From Diplolepis rosae (lineage: Eukaryota; Arthropoda; Insecta; Hymenoptera; Diplolepididae), in NCBI GenBank assembly GCA_030998225.1, contig JAPYXD010000522.1, forward strand, positions 4,588,001 through 4,652,000: a stretch of DNA of 64,000 nt, given 5' to 3'. Positions 33,898 through 45,204 of this stretch are shown here, piece by piece. Within the stretch, counting starts at the first letter, position 1. Every line of letters begins with the position of its first letter. The notes beneath the pieces are model-generated. The model made no database searches. It had not been told where the DNA came from and saw only the letters and a list, made by a program, of their open reading frames with translations. A program made the translations under genes and the position numbers.

Positions 33898-35010
33898 AGA
33901 CCATATTGCTTATTGATCATTAATTTAATATTATAATAGAGCTTTCTATTTCATAATTTCCATTTATTTACTGACTATATCCACATTTCTTAGAGAGCAT
34001 TCTTCCGATCATTTCATAAGAAGAGTGCATCTTTGACAAGAGAAATGTTGCATTTCTGCCATAACAAAATAACAAAAATTTTATTCTGATAACAAAAAAT
34101 TCTCAATAAAACTATTTTGTTGCGCGATTACCAAACTTTTTTCTCAATGCAACACCTGATCTGATCGAAACTTTTATATGGATAATTACCTCCAGGAAAA
34201 GTTGCAGCGACAATCAAACAGATCAAGTGAAAAACACTCAGGCACTTCATTTTTAAAAACTGATGAGTAAACTGATAAAGGCGACAATTTTCGTCGCTCT
34301 TTTATAGATATTCACACCATTATGTGTAATTTGTTTCAAATATTACATCACAGTCAGAATTTCTTAGCTCGAAAATACATGCGTATCATTGCCAGGCAAA
34401 TACAGAGCCATATATTATACTTGTTTTTCGTAAAAAATTAATCCCATTTTGTGATTCCTTAAAAAAGTAATCATCGAAGGAGCACGTTTCTTGAGATTAA
34501 AAAGCAAACCTAAAAATAAAAATCATGATGAAATTATGTAATTTATTTCTTCAACGAAACGAAATAAGAGTACATTATGTACTTAAGCAGTAAAGTTGAC
34601 ATTAACGAGGTTTTTGAATTTAACGTTCTCGCCTTCAGCTCGGGTGGTAAAACTGCATCTGAGTATAAGGGTCAACTTTACTGCTGTCATGCATTCGATA
34701 CATTATGTGAAATAGGCAGAATAAGCGGGAATTCATTTGCTTAAGAAGTAGAAGTAGAATGGCGCTTGATTGTACAGGGTACGCACGCATGTGGGCAATG
34801 TTACAATTATTACAATTATTCTGCCTATTTCAGATAAAATATATTCAACTATTTCTGAAATTTTTAATTGTTTCCGTTTTCAAGACTATTAATTTGTATA
34901 AATTCGAATTTTAATCATTAATTTATTTCGCTTTCATGAATATCTTCATCGCGTTTTAGGAATACAGTACCGAGGCGTGCGTTGTATGACGCTAAAAAAA
35001 TTGCAGCGTT
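33898..35010. repeat. family R copy 3 (uninterrupted reference copy)
   Basis: Contains the full order of family R blocks, from CATAATTTCCATTTATTTAC through TTTTTTCTCAATGCAACACC to TTGCAGCGTTACAACGTGG. It gives the empty site for the MITE at 13748-14268. No coding sequence is conserved between copies. Confidence 0.6.
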
Positions 35011-35329
35011 ACAACGTGGAACAATTGCACAGAGTTAAAACTTTAATTGTTTTGAAAAAGAATTTTTTCAGCTTTTAAGTTATATTTCTCCAGCTTCTCG
35101 CATTCAAATAAAATTATGTCTCATACCAATTCTTCGTAGAAGGCAAAAATTAACAGTTTTCATTAACCCTCCTTCTTTTATATGCACGGAAAAAAACTTA
35201 ACAGGGGTTTTTAGTTGAAGTTTGCCGGTTTTTTCAATAAAGAAAACACTTAATTCCCAAGGAAATCTCAAAAAAACTTTATTTAAAGTATTGACGTTGG
35301 ATTCTACACATTTTGCCTATCTTCCAGGC

Positions 35330-36096
35330 AAATCATGGATACAATTCCAAAAAAACTTTTTCTCCTTCAAGGCAAACCATTCGACGCGCCATTTTTCGAC
35401 TTCTTCAAAATTGGCGAAGCGCTGATCTGCGAGTGAGTGTCCCATCGATGCGAAAAGGTAATGGTCGGACGGGGCGAGGTCTGGAGATTACGACGGGTGC
35501 GATAATATTTCTCAATTCAATGCTTTTAATGTGTTCTTCACCACTTTAGCGGTATGAGACGGTGCGTTGTCATGTTGTAGGATAACTTTGCCATGTCTTC
35601 GGGCCCATTCCGGCCGTTTTTCGATCAACGCATGATTCAAATTGATAATTTGTTGTCGGTAGCGATCCGTATTCACCGTCTTACCAGGTTTTCATAACTC
35701 GAAGTACACCACACCACACTGGTCCTACCGAACACAGAGCATTGTCTTACGGTCAAAGGGATTTGGCCTTGGAGTCGATGGGCCGACCTCACCAGGTGAA
35801 AGCAATGATTTTTTCCGCTTCGGGTTCTCGAAATGAATCCATTTATCGTCCCCCGTGACAATTCGATGCAGAAAAGATTTCCTTTCGAACCGTTGAAGCA
35901 GCATTTCACAAATTGTTTTTCGATTTTCCATTTATCTATCGTTCAGTTGGTGTGGTACCCATTTTCCATACTTTTGGATTTTTCCCATGGCTTTTAAACG
36001 TTGGCAAATTGCTCCTCGGGTTACATTTAGTGTTTGTGCCAATTGTTGTTGCGATTGGGTTGGGTCTTCATTTAATAACGCCTGCAATAATTTATT
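35330..36096 (-). pseudogene. mariner transposase (D34D), nearly complete but stopped
   Basis: Minus strand. Helix-turn-helix LLNEDPTQSQQQLAQTLNVT and QRLKAMGKIQKYGKWVPH (36088-35945). First catalytic region IVTGDDKWIHFENPKRKK (about 35855). Second Asp in QHDNAPSHTAKVVKN (35565). Third in SPDLAPSDHYLF (about 35480). The spacing between the second and third Asp is 34 residues, the classic mariner D34D. At least five stops, including after QLNDR, in the DQCGVVYFEL region, before EILSHPS and before SPDLAP. The N-terminus joins an LTR fragment at 36097. It is a different lineage from the 33.2-kb copy. Confidence 0.85.
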
Positions 36097-36556
36097 ATAA
36101 ATAAATAAGATGTTGCATACGTTTTCACACAGAATGATATTTAGGTGGTAACTCACTTGTCTACCTCTTAAATTAGAGGGCAAGAAAGAGAATTGTCTTT
36201 TGTTACTCCTATAATTGCAAGTTTGGTTTTCGTTTGAGTCTCCGTGTGTAGCAAAACAACGATAAATCTTGCAGGAGGTATGGTGTAAGGGATGCAAGTT
36301 CACCAACTGGCATGATAATTATCCGCTTACGTATCTTGCTAACTACACGAGAAATGAATCAGGCATGCACTTGTTAAGAAGATAGATTAGTTCGTCCGAT
36401 TTCAGAAATGAATCACTATTAACTGACACGACTGAATACGAAGATACACGTAATCCAAAGGAACTATCTAGCACTACTGTTTCCGGACTTACACCACTTA
36501 AGGACCACAGATTTTATTTACCAAGTACCGAAGGTAGAATCATGCTCATAGAAATC
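36097..36556. mobile_element. LTR-retrotransposon fragment (family C)
   Basis: Homologous to 57597-57958. Shared blocks are AATTTATTATAAATAAATA, TTTTCACACAGAATGATA, TTGTCTACCTCTTAAATTAGA, GATAAATCTTGCAGGAGGTA and ATTTACCAAGTACCGAAGGT. The other copy begins with TGTTACGTCCC, so this is probably LTR or leader sequence. No genes. Confidence 0.55.
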
Positions 36557-37880
36557 CACTGAGAAAAAATCTGCCCGCTCTGCGGGCACATGCTCGTCGC
36601 GCGCAGCTCGCTTCGCTCGCAAGTTTGAGCGCACCTGGGGCGCGCGATTTGATCGTCGCGCTGCGCGCTCCGGAATTTTCGAACGTCGCGCTTCGCGCTC
36701 CGTTCTTCCTGGATCTCGCGCTTTGCGCTTGGTCTTGTGCTCTTAGCATACGTTTAAGTTTATTTCTTATAATTTAATACTGAAGCTCAAACCAATTTAA
36801 TGATATTAAAGATGATGTAAATTAGTCATTTTCTCAAATTCACTAAGTTTCTTTTTCAGTTTAAGTGAAACAGGAAATTTAATTTACTTAAGGCACTATC
36901 GGCCTTAAGGAACACATTCTCATCATGACACTCGCGCTTCGCGCTCGATTTTCTGTATGCATTTTTGTAACTTTTTAATAAATTACATGATTATTGATAA
37001 ATTTATTTTCTTCCAAATATCTCAAAAAGGAAAAAAAATCGTAGACTTTATTTAAGGAAACGATTTTGCAGAACAACGCTTATTTCGTATCTCACATATT
37101 TTGGTGAAAAAAATCGAATTTTTTCAATATTAAAAATCAAAAAATTAAAATATACATCCTGTCGAGAAATTTCTCAATAAGAATGTGTAGACCTTATTTA
37201 GCCAAACAATTTTTCTTCTAAAAGTTTTTTTTGTATCTCACATATTTTGTCTAAAAAATGGAATTTTTGAATTTTAATCGTATTTTTTGGAATTGAAACG
37301 AAAAATATATCTTTTATCAGAAACTGTGTGAGACAAAATTTGTAGATCTTTTTAAAACGAACAACTTTGTATTCTTACGTTTTCTTCGTATTTCACATAT
37401 TATTGTTAAGAAATTGAATTTTGGATTTTCAATGGTTTTTTTTTAAATTAATAAGAAAAATATGCATCTTATGAAAAAATGTTACAATTCAAATTTGTAG
37501 GTCTTTATATAAAAAATAATATTGTATCATAACGTTTTTTTGTATCTCGTATAATTTAACTTGAAAATGGAATTTTGATATTGACTTTTTTCGAATTTGA
37601 ATATGCTGTAACATTTCTAATTTTGATTTAATCAAAAAATGTTATCAGGATAATTTGTAGAGATTTATGAGCACTATCAAAAACCAGTATTGAAATTTTT
37701 TATTTTTTTAATAAATTATTTTCAAAAACAAAAGTAGTGCTCAATCCCTCAATTTTGATTGGATGTGGCTGGTTAATGAACTTGTCCTTACTTTTTCGGC
37801 TCCGATAAAGTTTACTAAAGCTCAATTCAATCTGATAATTCTGTCGAGAGGTATGCCGCACACGACCTACAGACAAACAA

Positions 37881-37938
<58 letters not shown>

Positions 37939-38000
37939 GGACAGACAGACAGACAGACACTTTCGTAAAAACCCTTTTTTCTGACTCAGGGGGTCTCAAA
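36557..38000 (-). repeat. repeat family P, copy 2 (longest)
   Basis: Begins with a GC-rich block of CGTCGCGCTTCGCGCTC-type units (36585-36740, three to four degenerate repeats of about 40 bp). Then come CGCGCTTCGCGCTCGATTTT (36940) and at least four degenerate 130-150-bp units, each with CGTATxTCACATATTxT. It ends beyond a tetranucleotide (CAGA)n tract. The 99-codon minus-strand frame at 37700-37999 is the translation of that tract and its flanks. Confidence 0.65.
37870..37962. repeat. (CAGA)n microsatellite, imperfect
   Basis: About 22 tandem CAGA units with CAAA and CGGA variants. Confidence 0.9.
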
Positions 38001-38999
38001 ACGTAAAGATTTGATGAAAATTTCGAAAGTCATTTTTCACATAAAACCAATACCTTCTCATCCATGATGAGAATATAATAAATCGAGTTTACCGTACAAC
38101 TGATCGGAACTTAATGACAAACCACCAGAGGCGAATCTGGGATATATATACTATTGATCTTCCAATAGTGACTGAAGTGAGAATGGATTCGCGCAAAAGT
38201 GATGGAAATCACGTTCGTTGCAAAAGTGATAGAAGATTTTTGTCACAAGGTTCGCGACTCCTCCCCACTTCTATTTTTGAGTCTCAATCAAGGGTGAATT
38301 TATCTTTGCTTTTGCTTCCCTTCTTTTCCTTCTTTTGCCAGTTTTTATATCTAGGTGACAAATACATACCACTGTGGTTAAGTGCACCTGTATTTACTTG
38401 TCTGTAGCTCTCATTATACACATTGTTACTTATAATTAATTAATTGATTGATTTTCTATAATCAATCTGTATTGCTATTCATGATAGTATGTATATCCTG
38501 ATTTATGGATTGCTAATGATTAAATATCAAATTATTATTGATTATTATTAATATCAATAATAATTTTATGTTTGAAAGCTAATAAGGACGGTATAATAAT
38601 TATTTACTGTGGCAGTAATGAGTCAATGTTAATGAAGCCACGCACGTAACCTGTTACCGTTTCACTAGGCTACTAATGCTGCATCACTATATTATCGACG
38701 CGCGATGTGACTCACTGACTCGTTACCGTGTAGGTAATATATGCTATTCATTGCTTTTGAAAATCGATGCCCTATAAATAGGTCTATTCCAGGTTGAAAG
38801 CGGGGGACGCTATAGACGCGTCTATCCCCATGCATGGACAAATATGTATGCCCCAGGAAGCGGCGCTGAGAATAAGTCTGCGAGTGCCTGCGAGGAATGA
38901 GTGAACTGAATGAATGTCAGCGCCGCATGACTGTGATAAGTGTCCTTTGAATGCAAGAGAAGACTCTATAGACGGGTTTTCTCTTGAGTTAGGCACAGA
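38001..38999. other. no supported gene; leads into LINE 5' region
   Basis: A 97-codon plus-strand frame (38114-38407) ends in a polypyrimidine/acceptor-like CTTCTTTTGCCAG but has no homolog or partner exon. A TATA-like CTATAAATAGG lies at 38773, upstream of GC-richer DNA that passes into the LINE leader. Confidence 0.35.
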
Positions 39000-40175
39000 G
39001 CGAATTGGTGTATGGATCAGGAGCCAGCCCCTTTGGGGTTTTGGAGCTTGATCAGGTAGCGCGTATTGAACACAAGTGTCAAAGCCTGTATTGCTTCAAG
39101 CGATTCCAGTCTGTTCATGTATTTAGGGACGGGCTAAGCGGAGTTTGGGCCTCAGGGAACTGGGGTAGGACTTCGGTCCCAGGGTAAACCCGTTACCAAC
39201 TATTCCGACCCGCCCCTCCACGCAAGATACGCTGGTGAAAAAAATTTATGGATTTAAAGGAGAAAACTGTAGAGAAAGTGAACTTTGGTGCTTCTTCAGG
39301 AGCTGAGGGATGGAAAGACGTCCTTCAGCTCCTGAAGGAGTAAAATAAAAAAATGGAGAGGTTGACGAGGGCTCTCAGCACCATTCAAAAACTCCTAAGA
39401 TGGGGAAAGGCGTCCCGTCACCCTCTTATGCTCAGGTGGCCAAGAGCCAGGCCCAGTCTAAAGAAGAGGACTGGCAAGTAATCATAAAGAAGAGTAGGAA
39501 AAAAGAGAAAAAGGAGAGGAAGGCAAAGGACCCTATGCAAAAATCACAGGGAACTGTCGCCAAACCGAGGTTGAAGTGATTCACGCCCGCCAGGTCAGGA
39601 GACGCCATGAAGGTGTCCTATGCCGACATCTTGAAGGCATTGAAGGCGAAGGTCGACCCCCAGAGGGCAGGACTCGAGGTCCTGTCTATCCGGAGGACCA
39701 GCAAGTTGTCACCAGCTTGTGACGCCACGCGTCTGCTTCAGCTCGGTAAGGTCAGAATCGGGTGGGTCGCATGCCGCATTCGCGAGCATGCGGAAGTCGC
39801 CTGATGCTTCAGGTGCCTTGGTTCCGGCCATGGATCCCGTGGTCCTGCAGCTCGGTCGACTTGGCTGTCCACGTCATTCGGGGAAGGAATCTGTTTATTT
39901 CCCCCCTGGTAGGCGCGGCTGGTCAGTTTGCGTAAAGGGCGTGTGACCGCAGATGAAAGTCCCGGGCGTACGGATGACGGAAGAGTCGTAAGCGAATTTA
40001 AGCTGGAACCATCCGCCCGCGAAGTTTAAACCGGAAAGATGGTTCCACGGGCGGTGTATTGGTTTGAGAAAGGGGTTTTTTTGTTTTAACAGGTATGCTT
40101 ACACCCGTCCTAGGAGAGACCTGTGCAACGTCTTTAAAATATTTTGACATTTTTCCTCTTCACCAAAAAAAAAAA
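39000..40175 (+). mobile_element. R1-type LINE copy 3, 5' leader and gag joined to 3' UTR
   Basis: Leader (39000-39247), ORF1 start MDLKEKTVEKVNFGASSGAE at 39248, stop at about 39341, Lys-rich region (VIIKKSRKKEKKERKAKD) and SYADILKALKAKVDPQRAGL (39610). An internal deletion follows, then RLLQLGKVRIGW and a knuckle (CFRCLGSGHGSRG) that runs straight into the 3' UTR. It ends in an A-rich tail at about 40175. All of ORF2 is deleted. The gag frame has several stops, so no CDS is called. Confidence 0.75.
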
Positions 40176-40303
40176 ACAAACGTAGATTTATAATTGCAGC
40201 AATTTCAATATTTATTTTGTTGCTTCCATTGATTATATTGTGAGGCTACTTGAAGGTTACTTTAGGATTATTTCATGGTTACACTGTAGCGTAACTGTTC
40301 CGT

Positions 40304-40964
40304 TCAATAAAGTAGCTTCGACAATTCCCGATAGGTCCTATGGCTTCGTTTGGATGTATGAGAAATACTTCCTTTATCCTAAAGCAAAAAAGACTCTATT
40401 GTCGATTGAATGCAATTCAGAGGATTTTCATAGAATCAAAAGTGTTTACTGATGTATATTATATTCTGTGTAAAAGTCATCTAATATGGCCTCATTAAAA
40501 TCAGAATACCTGTTTTTTACTAGATGACGATTCCCTTTCTCTTTTTCCTTCACCTCCAGAACTTCCTGTCCCCTCGATTAATGTGGGTTCTACTAAATTT
40601 TCATAGACGGTGTCAGTTGTTCTACAAAAGACTTCTATTCCATGAAAGAAAGAACCTCTATGGTTCTCACAAAGTGCTATAATTTTTGTGCCATGATATA
40701 AAGGGCTACCTTTCCAACTATACATCTAAAATATAAAGCAGTTTGAATTTTCATATTACTTTGAGAAAGACAAGGATACTCAAAAATTTTTATTTAGAAT
40801 ATTTTTATTAGAATTTAGTAAAATACGTGATTGTTGGTAACTTCCACTAGAAGTACAGTTCTAATTCTTTTTACTTACTGTATGATGCACTCCACGTATA
40901 TGGACTGTGACATTATTGTTTCCAGGAGACACATATTTGGCTAGGTCGCATTCGAAATTGGAAA
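40304..40964 (-). CDS. unidentified fast-evolving gene, exons D-E-F (copy 2)
   Basis: Same exon lengths, phases and splice sites as copy 1. D is 40964-40879 (86 nt, donor GTAAGT), E is 40725-40510 (216 nt, donor GTATTC), F is 40378-40304 (75 nt, TGA). Introns are 153 and 131 nt. All exons are open. Compared with copy 1, the introns and flanks differ at about 4-6 percent of sites, but exon D differs at about 24 of 86 nt, E at 21 of 216 and F at 17 of 75. I count 17, 13 and 10 replaced residues against 0, 2 and 3 silent changes. Landmarks are DLAKYVSPGNNNVTVHIRG, SWKGSPLYHGTKIIALCENH and TSKRSHRTYRELSKLLY. Homology to copy 1 ends at about 41097, in the intron before D, so exons A-C are missing here. 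It may be a partial gene, or exons may lie beyond later insertions. The LINE tail downstream is also shared. Confidence 0.65.
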
Positions 40965-41099
40965 CTGTGTAACAAAATAATACATGTTATATTGATATTT
41001 ATGGTAATGTATTGAAAATTTTTTCGACAAATGGTATTTTGCACTATTTATCATTTTCATGCAACGAGAGAAGAGTTTTAGCACTGTTTTTGAATATCA

Positions 41100-42609
41100 T
41101 TTTCGCCAGTTTAAGTGAAACAGGAAATTCAATTTACTTAAGGCTCTATCGGCCTTAAGGTACACATTCTCATTATGACACTCGCGCTTCGCGTTCGATT
41201 TTCTGTATACATTGCAGTAACTTTTTAATAAATTACATGATTAAAATAATTTATTTTCTTCCAAATATCTAAAAAAGGAAAAACAATCTTAGACTTTATT
41301 TAAGGAAACGATTTTGCAGAACAACTCTTATTTCGTATCTCACATATTTTGGTGAAAAAAATCGAATTTTTTCAATATTAAAAGTCAAAACATAAAATAT
41401 ACATCCTGTCGAGAAATTTCTTGATGAGAAAATGTAGACCTCGTGTAACGTCTTGGTCACTTACCTTTTATTATATTATTTATTTTTTCCTCGTTTTTTG
41501 TTCAGAAAAGAGACCTGAAAGGATTTCTTAACCGAAACAAGGGTTGAGGATAGCCAACAATAAAACTCAAGAATATCACAATTATTAACCTTTTTATTAA
41601 ATATTTTGAATACAAATGTGATAGAAATTCCCCTCGAAAATTCCTCCTGGGAAGCAGCTTGAAAATGAAAGGGGGGAATTTATAGATATATTCAAGTTAA
41701 ATTAGGGACTTAATAAATATTTGGTACTTACAATAAATGCTTTATGTTAGTGATTCGAGTCCACCAAATCCTTATGTCCCCTTGGTACTATGATGAGGAT
41801 AATTTATGTAGATCCAATATTTAAATTCCTCAAGAGCACTGATAATCCAATTGATATTCACAATGATGAACGAACTGATAAACTGATGGAAATGAGTGAC
41901 GATTGAATTTGCTTTCTAAGAAAAGTATCGAGTACCGAACTTGAAGTCACTTTTTCGAGAGTCACTTTTCTATGAGAATTCCGGGGTTGTTACTTTTCTG
42001 AGAGAGATGCGATTCTGAAGATGGTCCGACGGTCACTTTTAAGATGAGTTCCGAGGTTCAAGATGGTCTGACGGTAACTGGAGATTTGCTGATTTGCAGG
42101 TGCTTTTATAGACTGTTTTTTCGGTTGATATCCGCCATTTTTCGATCGATACTGACATGAAATTTGCAAGATGTTCCCTAAAAGCTCTTCTTCCAGCCAG
42201 ATGAGACCATAATTGTTTCTACGAAGATTTCAACATTTTCTTTAATTTGTATCTGTAGCAACAAGATTCTAATTTTAGTCCCACTCAGTAACAGGTCTCC
42301 TGAATTTTGATACGTGTTCCTCTAGCCTCGCTATTTTTCTTGGGTGAATGGACTATGCAGGAAGTGGAGGGTTAATGGTTTGTGTACATAACTCATTATA
42401 ACGCATTCCGATGGGGTTCCCTAATGAATACAATTTCGTTTTGTCTATACATTTAGGGTTTTTCGACGATCGACATATAGAGATACCTGTTGCTTTTACA
42501 TGTTTAATATTTTCAAATTATTAATTTTACACATATTATTTTGTAAATAAACATTGATAGTCACGGGACGTGACACTCATTTAGGCAAATAATTTTTCAT
42601 CTAAACGTA
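41100..42609 (-). repeat. repeat family P, copy 3 (split by a solo LTR)
   Basis: 41100-41443 matches 36860-37180 and resumes at 42576-42609 (CATTTAGGCAAATAATTTTT). The uninterrupted sequence GTAGACCTCATTTAGGC is preserved, inverted, at about 22780 in copy 1, confirming the insertion site. Confidence 0.65.
41444..42575 (-). mobile_element. solo LTR, TGTAACGTC...GACGTGACA
   Basis: The 1132-bp insert begins TGTAACGTCTTGG and ends GGGACGTGACA. It is flanked by CTCG (41440-41443) and CTCA (42576-42579), a 4-bp target duplication with one change. The empty site in family P reads CTCA. On the minus strand CTATAAAAGC (42111-42102) and AATAAA (41598-41593) give the order expected for U3-R-U5. It is related in layout to the 718-1634 solo LTR. 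No coding region. Confidence 0.75.
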
Positions 42610-44316
42610 TTGGCTAAAAAAACAAGAAAACCCGTTTGTAGTTACGTTTTAATACAAACCGAACAACCAAAATTATTAATTTTTGAAACTAGACCTGGAA
42701 ATTCATTTTTAAAAAATAAACATTTAGAAGTTCAAAATATGGCCAATTTAACATACGTTAACTCGAAATTTATATATGTGGAACGACATATACGCACTGA
42801 ATTAAATAGACTTTATCACGATGTTCTTACTCAATGATGCATACTTGAACAGCAAGTTTTTAGAAATACATTAACCTTAGCAACCCAATCACCAAACGAA
42901 TTTGCATATAATTTAATGAAAGGCCCAGAATATATGTCAGTAATTGCAGAAGAAGTAGTACATATCGCAAAATGTATACCGGTTGAAGTAAAATATCGCA
43001 AAACTGAGAAACGTTATCTACAACTACCAATATTTAGAGGAAATCAATCTTTTTTCCTATCTCCACGAACTCATATATTAACAAAATCCGGTATCCAAAC
43101 AAATTGCAATTCCTTCCTTCCACCAATTTACTTTTTGGAGAAACCTGGTACAAATTACTTCCAAATACTGTCGAATCCATAGCACCAACTATAATTAAAC
43201 CTCTCACAAAAGCAACCTGGAAGTACACAAATCCTTCATCCTTAGCGACAAGTGGCATTTATTCTCAATCTGATCTTGATAAACTGCGAGATCATATTAT
43301 GTTTCCAGCAGAAAAAGCAATGATTCTAAATTCTTTAGCTAGAGAAATAACAGGACATCCAACTATCAATCAAGGAATATCATTAACGAATTTATTTAAG
43401 GGGGGCGCCCTATCCAGCGCGTCAAAAAGTGGTCATTTTTTGGGATTTTTTTTCACTCGGAAAATAAAAACACACAGGAATAATTTTTTGCATATATTTA
43501 AAGACATGTTTGAACTACAAAAAAAGCATTTTTTCAAGAACTAAAATAAAAAAAATGGCGGACTTATTGATGATTGCGTGTGGCGTGTTGCGGCGGACGG
43601 ATTTTTCGTGGTACATCGTGGAGCCCAAAGTTTTTATCTGAAACATGCAACCCAATTTTTTTATTATTCAGAAGGCTTCCCCCGAGTGCATGAATGTCAG
43701 CAACTCCAAAAAATTTGATTTCAAAATATTGAAATCACGTCTTGAAAAAAAAGTGCTTTTTTTCGTCATTTTTGGCTGCTAAATGTGGCTAAAAAGTGTA
43801 TAAAAAAACTTTCTTTTTATAATTTCAGACATTCATGCACTCGTTTATTTAATAATTTACAAAGAACTTTTTAGAAATCGAAAATCGGTTTAGTAGTTTT
43901 TTCACAATCGTGTACCGAAATTTGGAAAACATAGTTTTGAGAAAAATCGATTTAAAGTTTCGAGTTAGTGGTTCGCACCCACAGTGGCCACAGCGCGCCC
44001 GAACTGTGGGTGTCACAATATTCAGAATTGAGTCATAATATTTCGAGAATATACTTTCAAGACATGACCCAATCGATTAATGAAAAAAAAAATCGATTTT
44101 TTGAAAATGCTGGATAGGGCGCCTCCCTTAATGAAGATGTAATTGATAAAGTTGCTGAATCCGCATGGGGTAGATTTTGGACAATTTTTACAAGTTTTGG
44201 AACTACTAGTGCAGGCCTAATTGGATTAATAATAATAATTAGAGGGATTAAATTAATAGCGGATACCATTATTCATGGATGGATGGATCATATATATGGA
44301 TATTACATTTGCATGT
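42610..44316 (+). pseudogene. chuvirus-type glycoprotein (endogenous viral or captured env), broken
   Basis: The protein resembles the glycoprotein of chuviruses (negative-strand RNA viruses). Genes of this type are known in arthropod genomes as endogenous elements and as env genes of some BEL/Pao retrotransposons. Blocks seen, in order: an N-terminal part (42610-42834) closed by an in-frame TGA (42835); a Cys-containing ectodomain block in the same frame (42838-43180), including the GNQSFFLSPRTHIL region; a frameshift near 43140; the next block to 43399; a 728-bp MITE (43400-44127); then the membrane-proximal part and a single transmembrane segment (about 44195-44262), ending in TAA at 44314. 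The upstream end abuts family P, so the signal-peptide region is lost. At least one stop, one frameshift and one insertion disable it. No polymerase or nucleoprotein gene is adjacent. Confidence 0.8.
43400..44127. mobile_element. piggyBac-type MITE, TSD TTAA, inserted in the glycoprotein
   Basis: Ends GGGGGGCGCCCTATCCAGC and its mirror, a 19-bp inverted repeat with one mismatch. They are flanked by TTAA on both sides (43396-43399, 44128-44131). Glycoprotein coding is co-linear across the insert. No transposase; an internal minus-strand frame at 44057-44269 is a shadow. TTAA targeting is the piggyBac hallmark. Confidence 0.8.
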
Positions 44317-44482
44317 AACAATTCAAGAATCATCTATAAACGATCCAAAACCGTCAACGAGTAGCCAAATAATAAAACCTATTACTTCAAATAAAAATTG
44401 TGATAAAAATACAAATCCATATAAAATGAAAAAAAATAATAATCATACGACATCATCTTCCTCTACGAAAAGCTTTAAAAAA

Positions 44483-45145
44483 TGTTTTAAATGCGGATAT
44501 AGACCTCTCAACCAGTACAATAAATTCTAATATAACCATTCCATACCGATTCAGGAAATCAACTACAATAGAGCATTACTACGTCGAGCCTACGCACGTA
44601 CCAAGTTACCCAAAAAAGAAATACAGAACAGACTCCATGGGATTGTTAAATCATGTAGAAATTTTAAGAAACTTCACGATAAAATATGGACTACCGTTAC
44701 CATAATATACGGTCTATCCTGATCCAAATTCGAAAACAAACTCATTTTTTCTTGCACAAATTAATATAAATGAACATTTTGTTATACAAGCCGGCCCTAA
44801 TAGTGAATTAGCAGAAAACAGAGCAGCTTTAAAATTATTATTACTACTAATAAGATCATACAACCTCTGCGACAAAATTTTTTATAATAATGATGATAAA
44901 AAAATTCAAAAAATCAAAGTATTCAAACCGGTCCAAGACCACAATTAACACCTTGGGATAATTCCTGTAAATTTTTTAACACTCAAATGCATGCTACAAA
45001 AGAGTTCCGTAGACGAAATATTTTTAGAGCAGACAAATCTACTCAATTTCCCCCTCCAGTTCCACCAAGAAACTCCTCAACATTAAGTAGACTTTTTTCC
45101 CCTTTTCTCCAAAAAACTTCTAGACCTAAATCCAACCACATGTAA
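44483..45145 (+). pseudogene. dsRNA-binding-domain protein with Pro-rich tail
   Basis: One frame runs from about 44487 to the TAA at 44946 with a single internal TAA (44703). Residues encoded at 44643-44850 fit a double-stranded RNA-binding fold: helix 1 (HVEILRNFTIKYGLP), three-strand region (SFFLAQININEHFVI), then GPNSELAENRAALKLLLLL as the helix-2 block. The usual GxGxSKKxAK loop is poorly kept (GPNSELAENRA). After a +1 shift at about 44900 a Pro-rich tail (STQFPPPVPPRNSS) reads to 45145. It lies between the chuvirus-type glycoprotein and the F-type envelope, same strand. dsRBD proteins of viruses often counter RNA interference, and host ones assist Dicer; neither role can be assigned here. 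Confidence 0.5.
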
Positions 45146-45168
45146 GCATCCTATTTTTCCCAATATTA

Positions 45169-45188
45169 ATCCTACTTTTCTTTTTCAG
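45169..45188 (+). promoter_or_regulatory. strong 3' splice acceptor upstream of the envelope ORF
   Basis: ATCCTACTTTTCTTTTTCAG ends 16 bases before the envelope ATG (45205). Errantivirus-type env genes are expressed from a spliced RNA, so this acceptor fits that mode. The donor is not identified. Confidence 0.45.
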
Positions 45189-45204
45189 CCTTCCGAGAAG
45201 CCTA

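Noticed and set aside
37700..37999. 99-codon minus-strand ORF with a CLSVCLSV repeat
   Set aside because: Translation of the CAGA microsatellite and family P flank; no gene.
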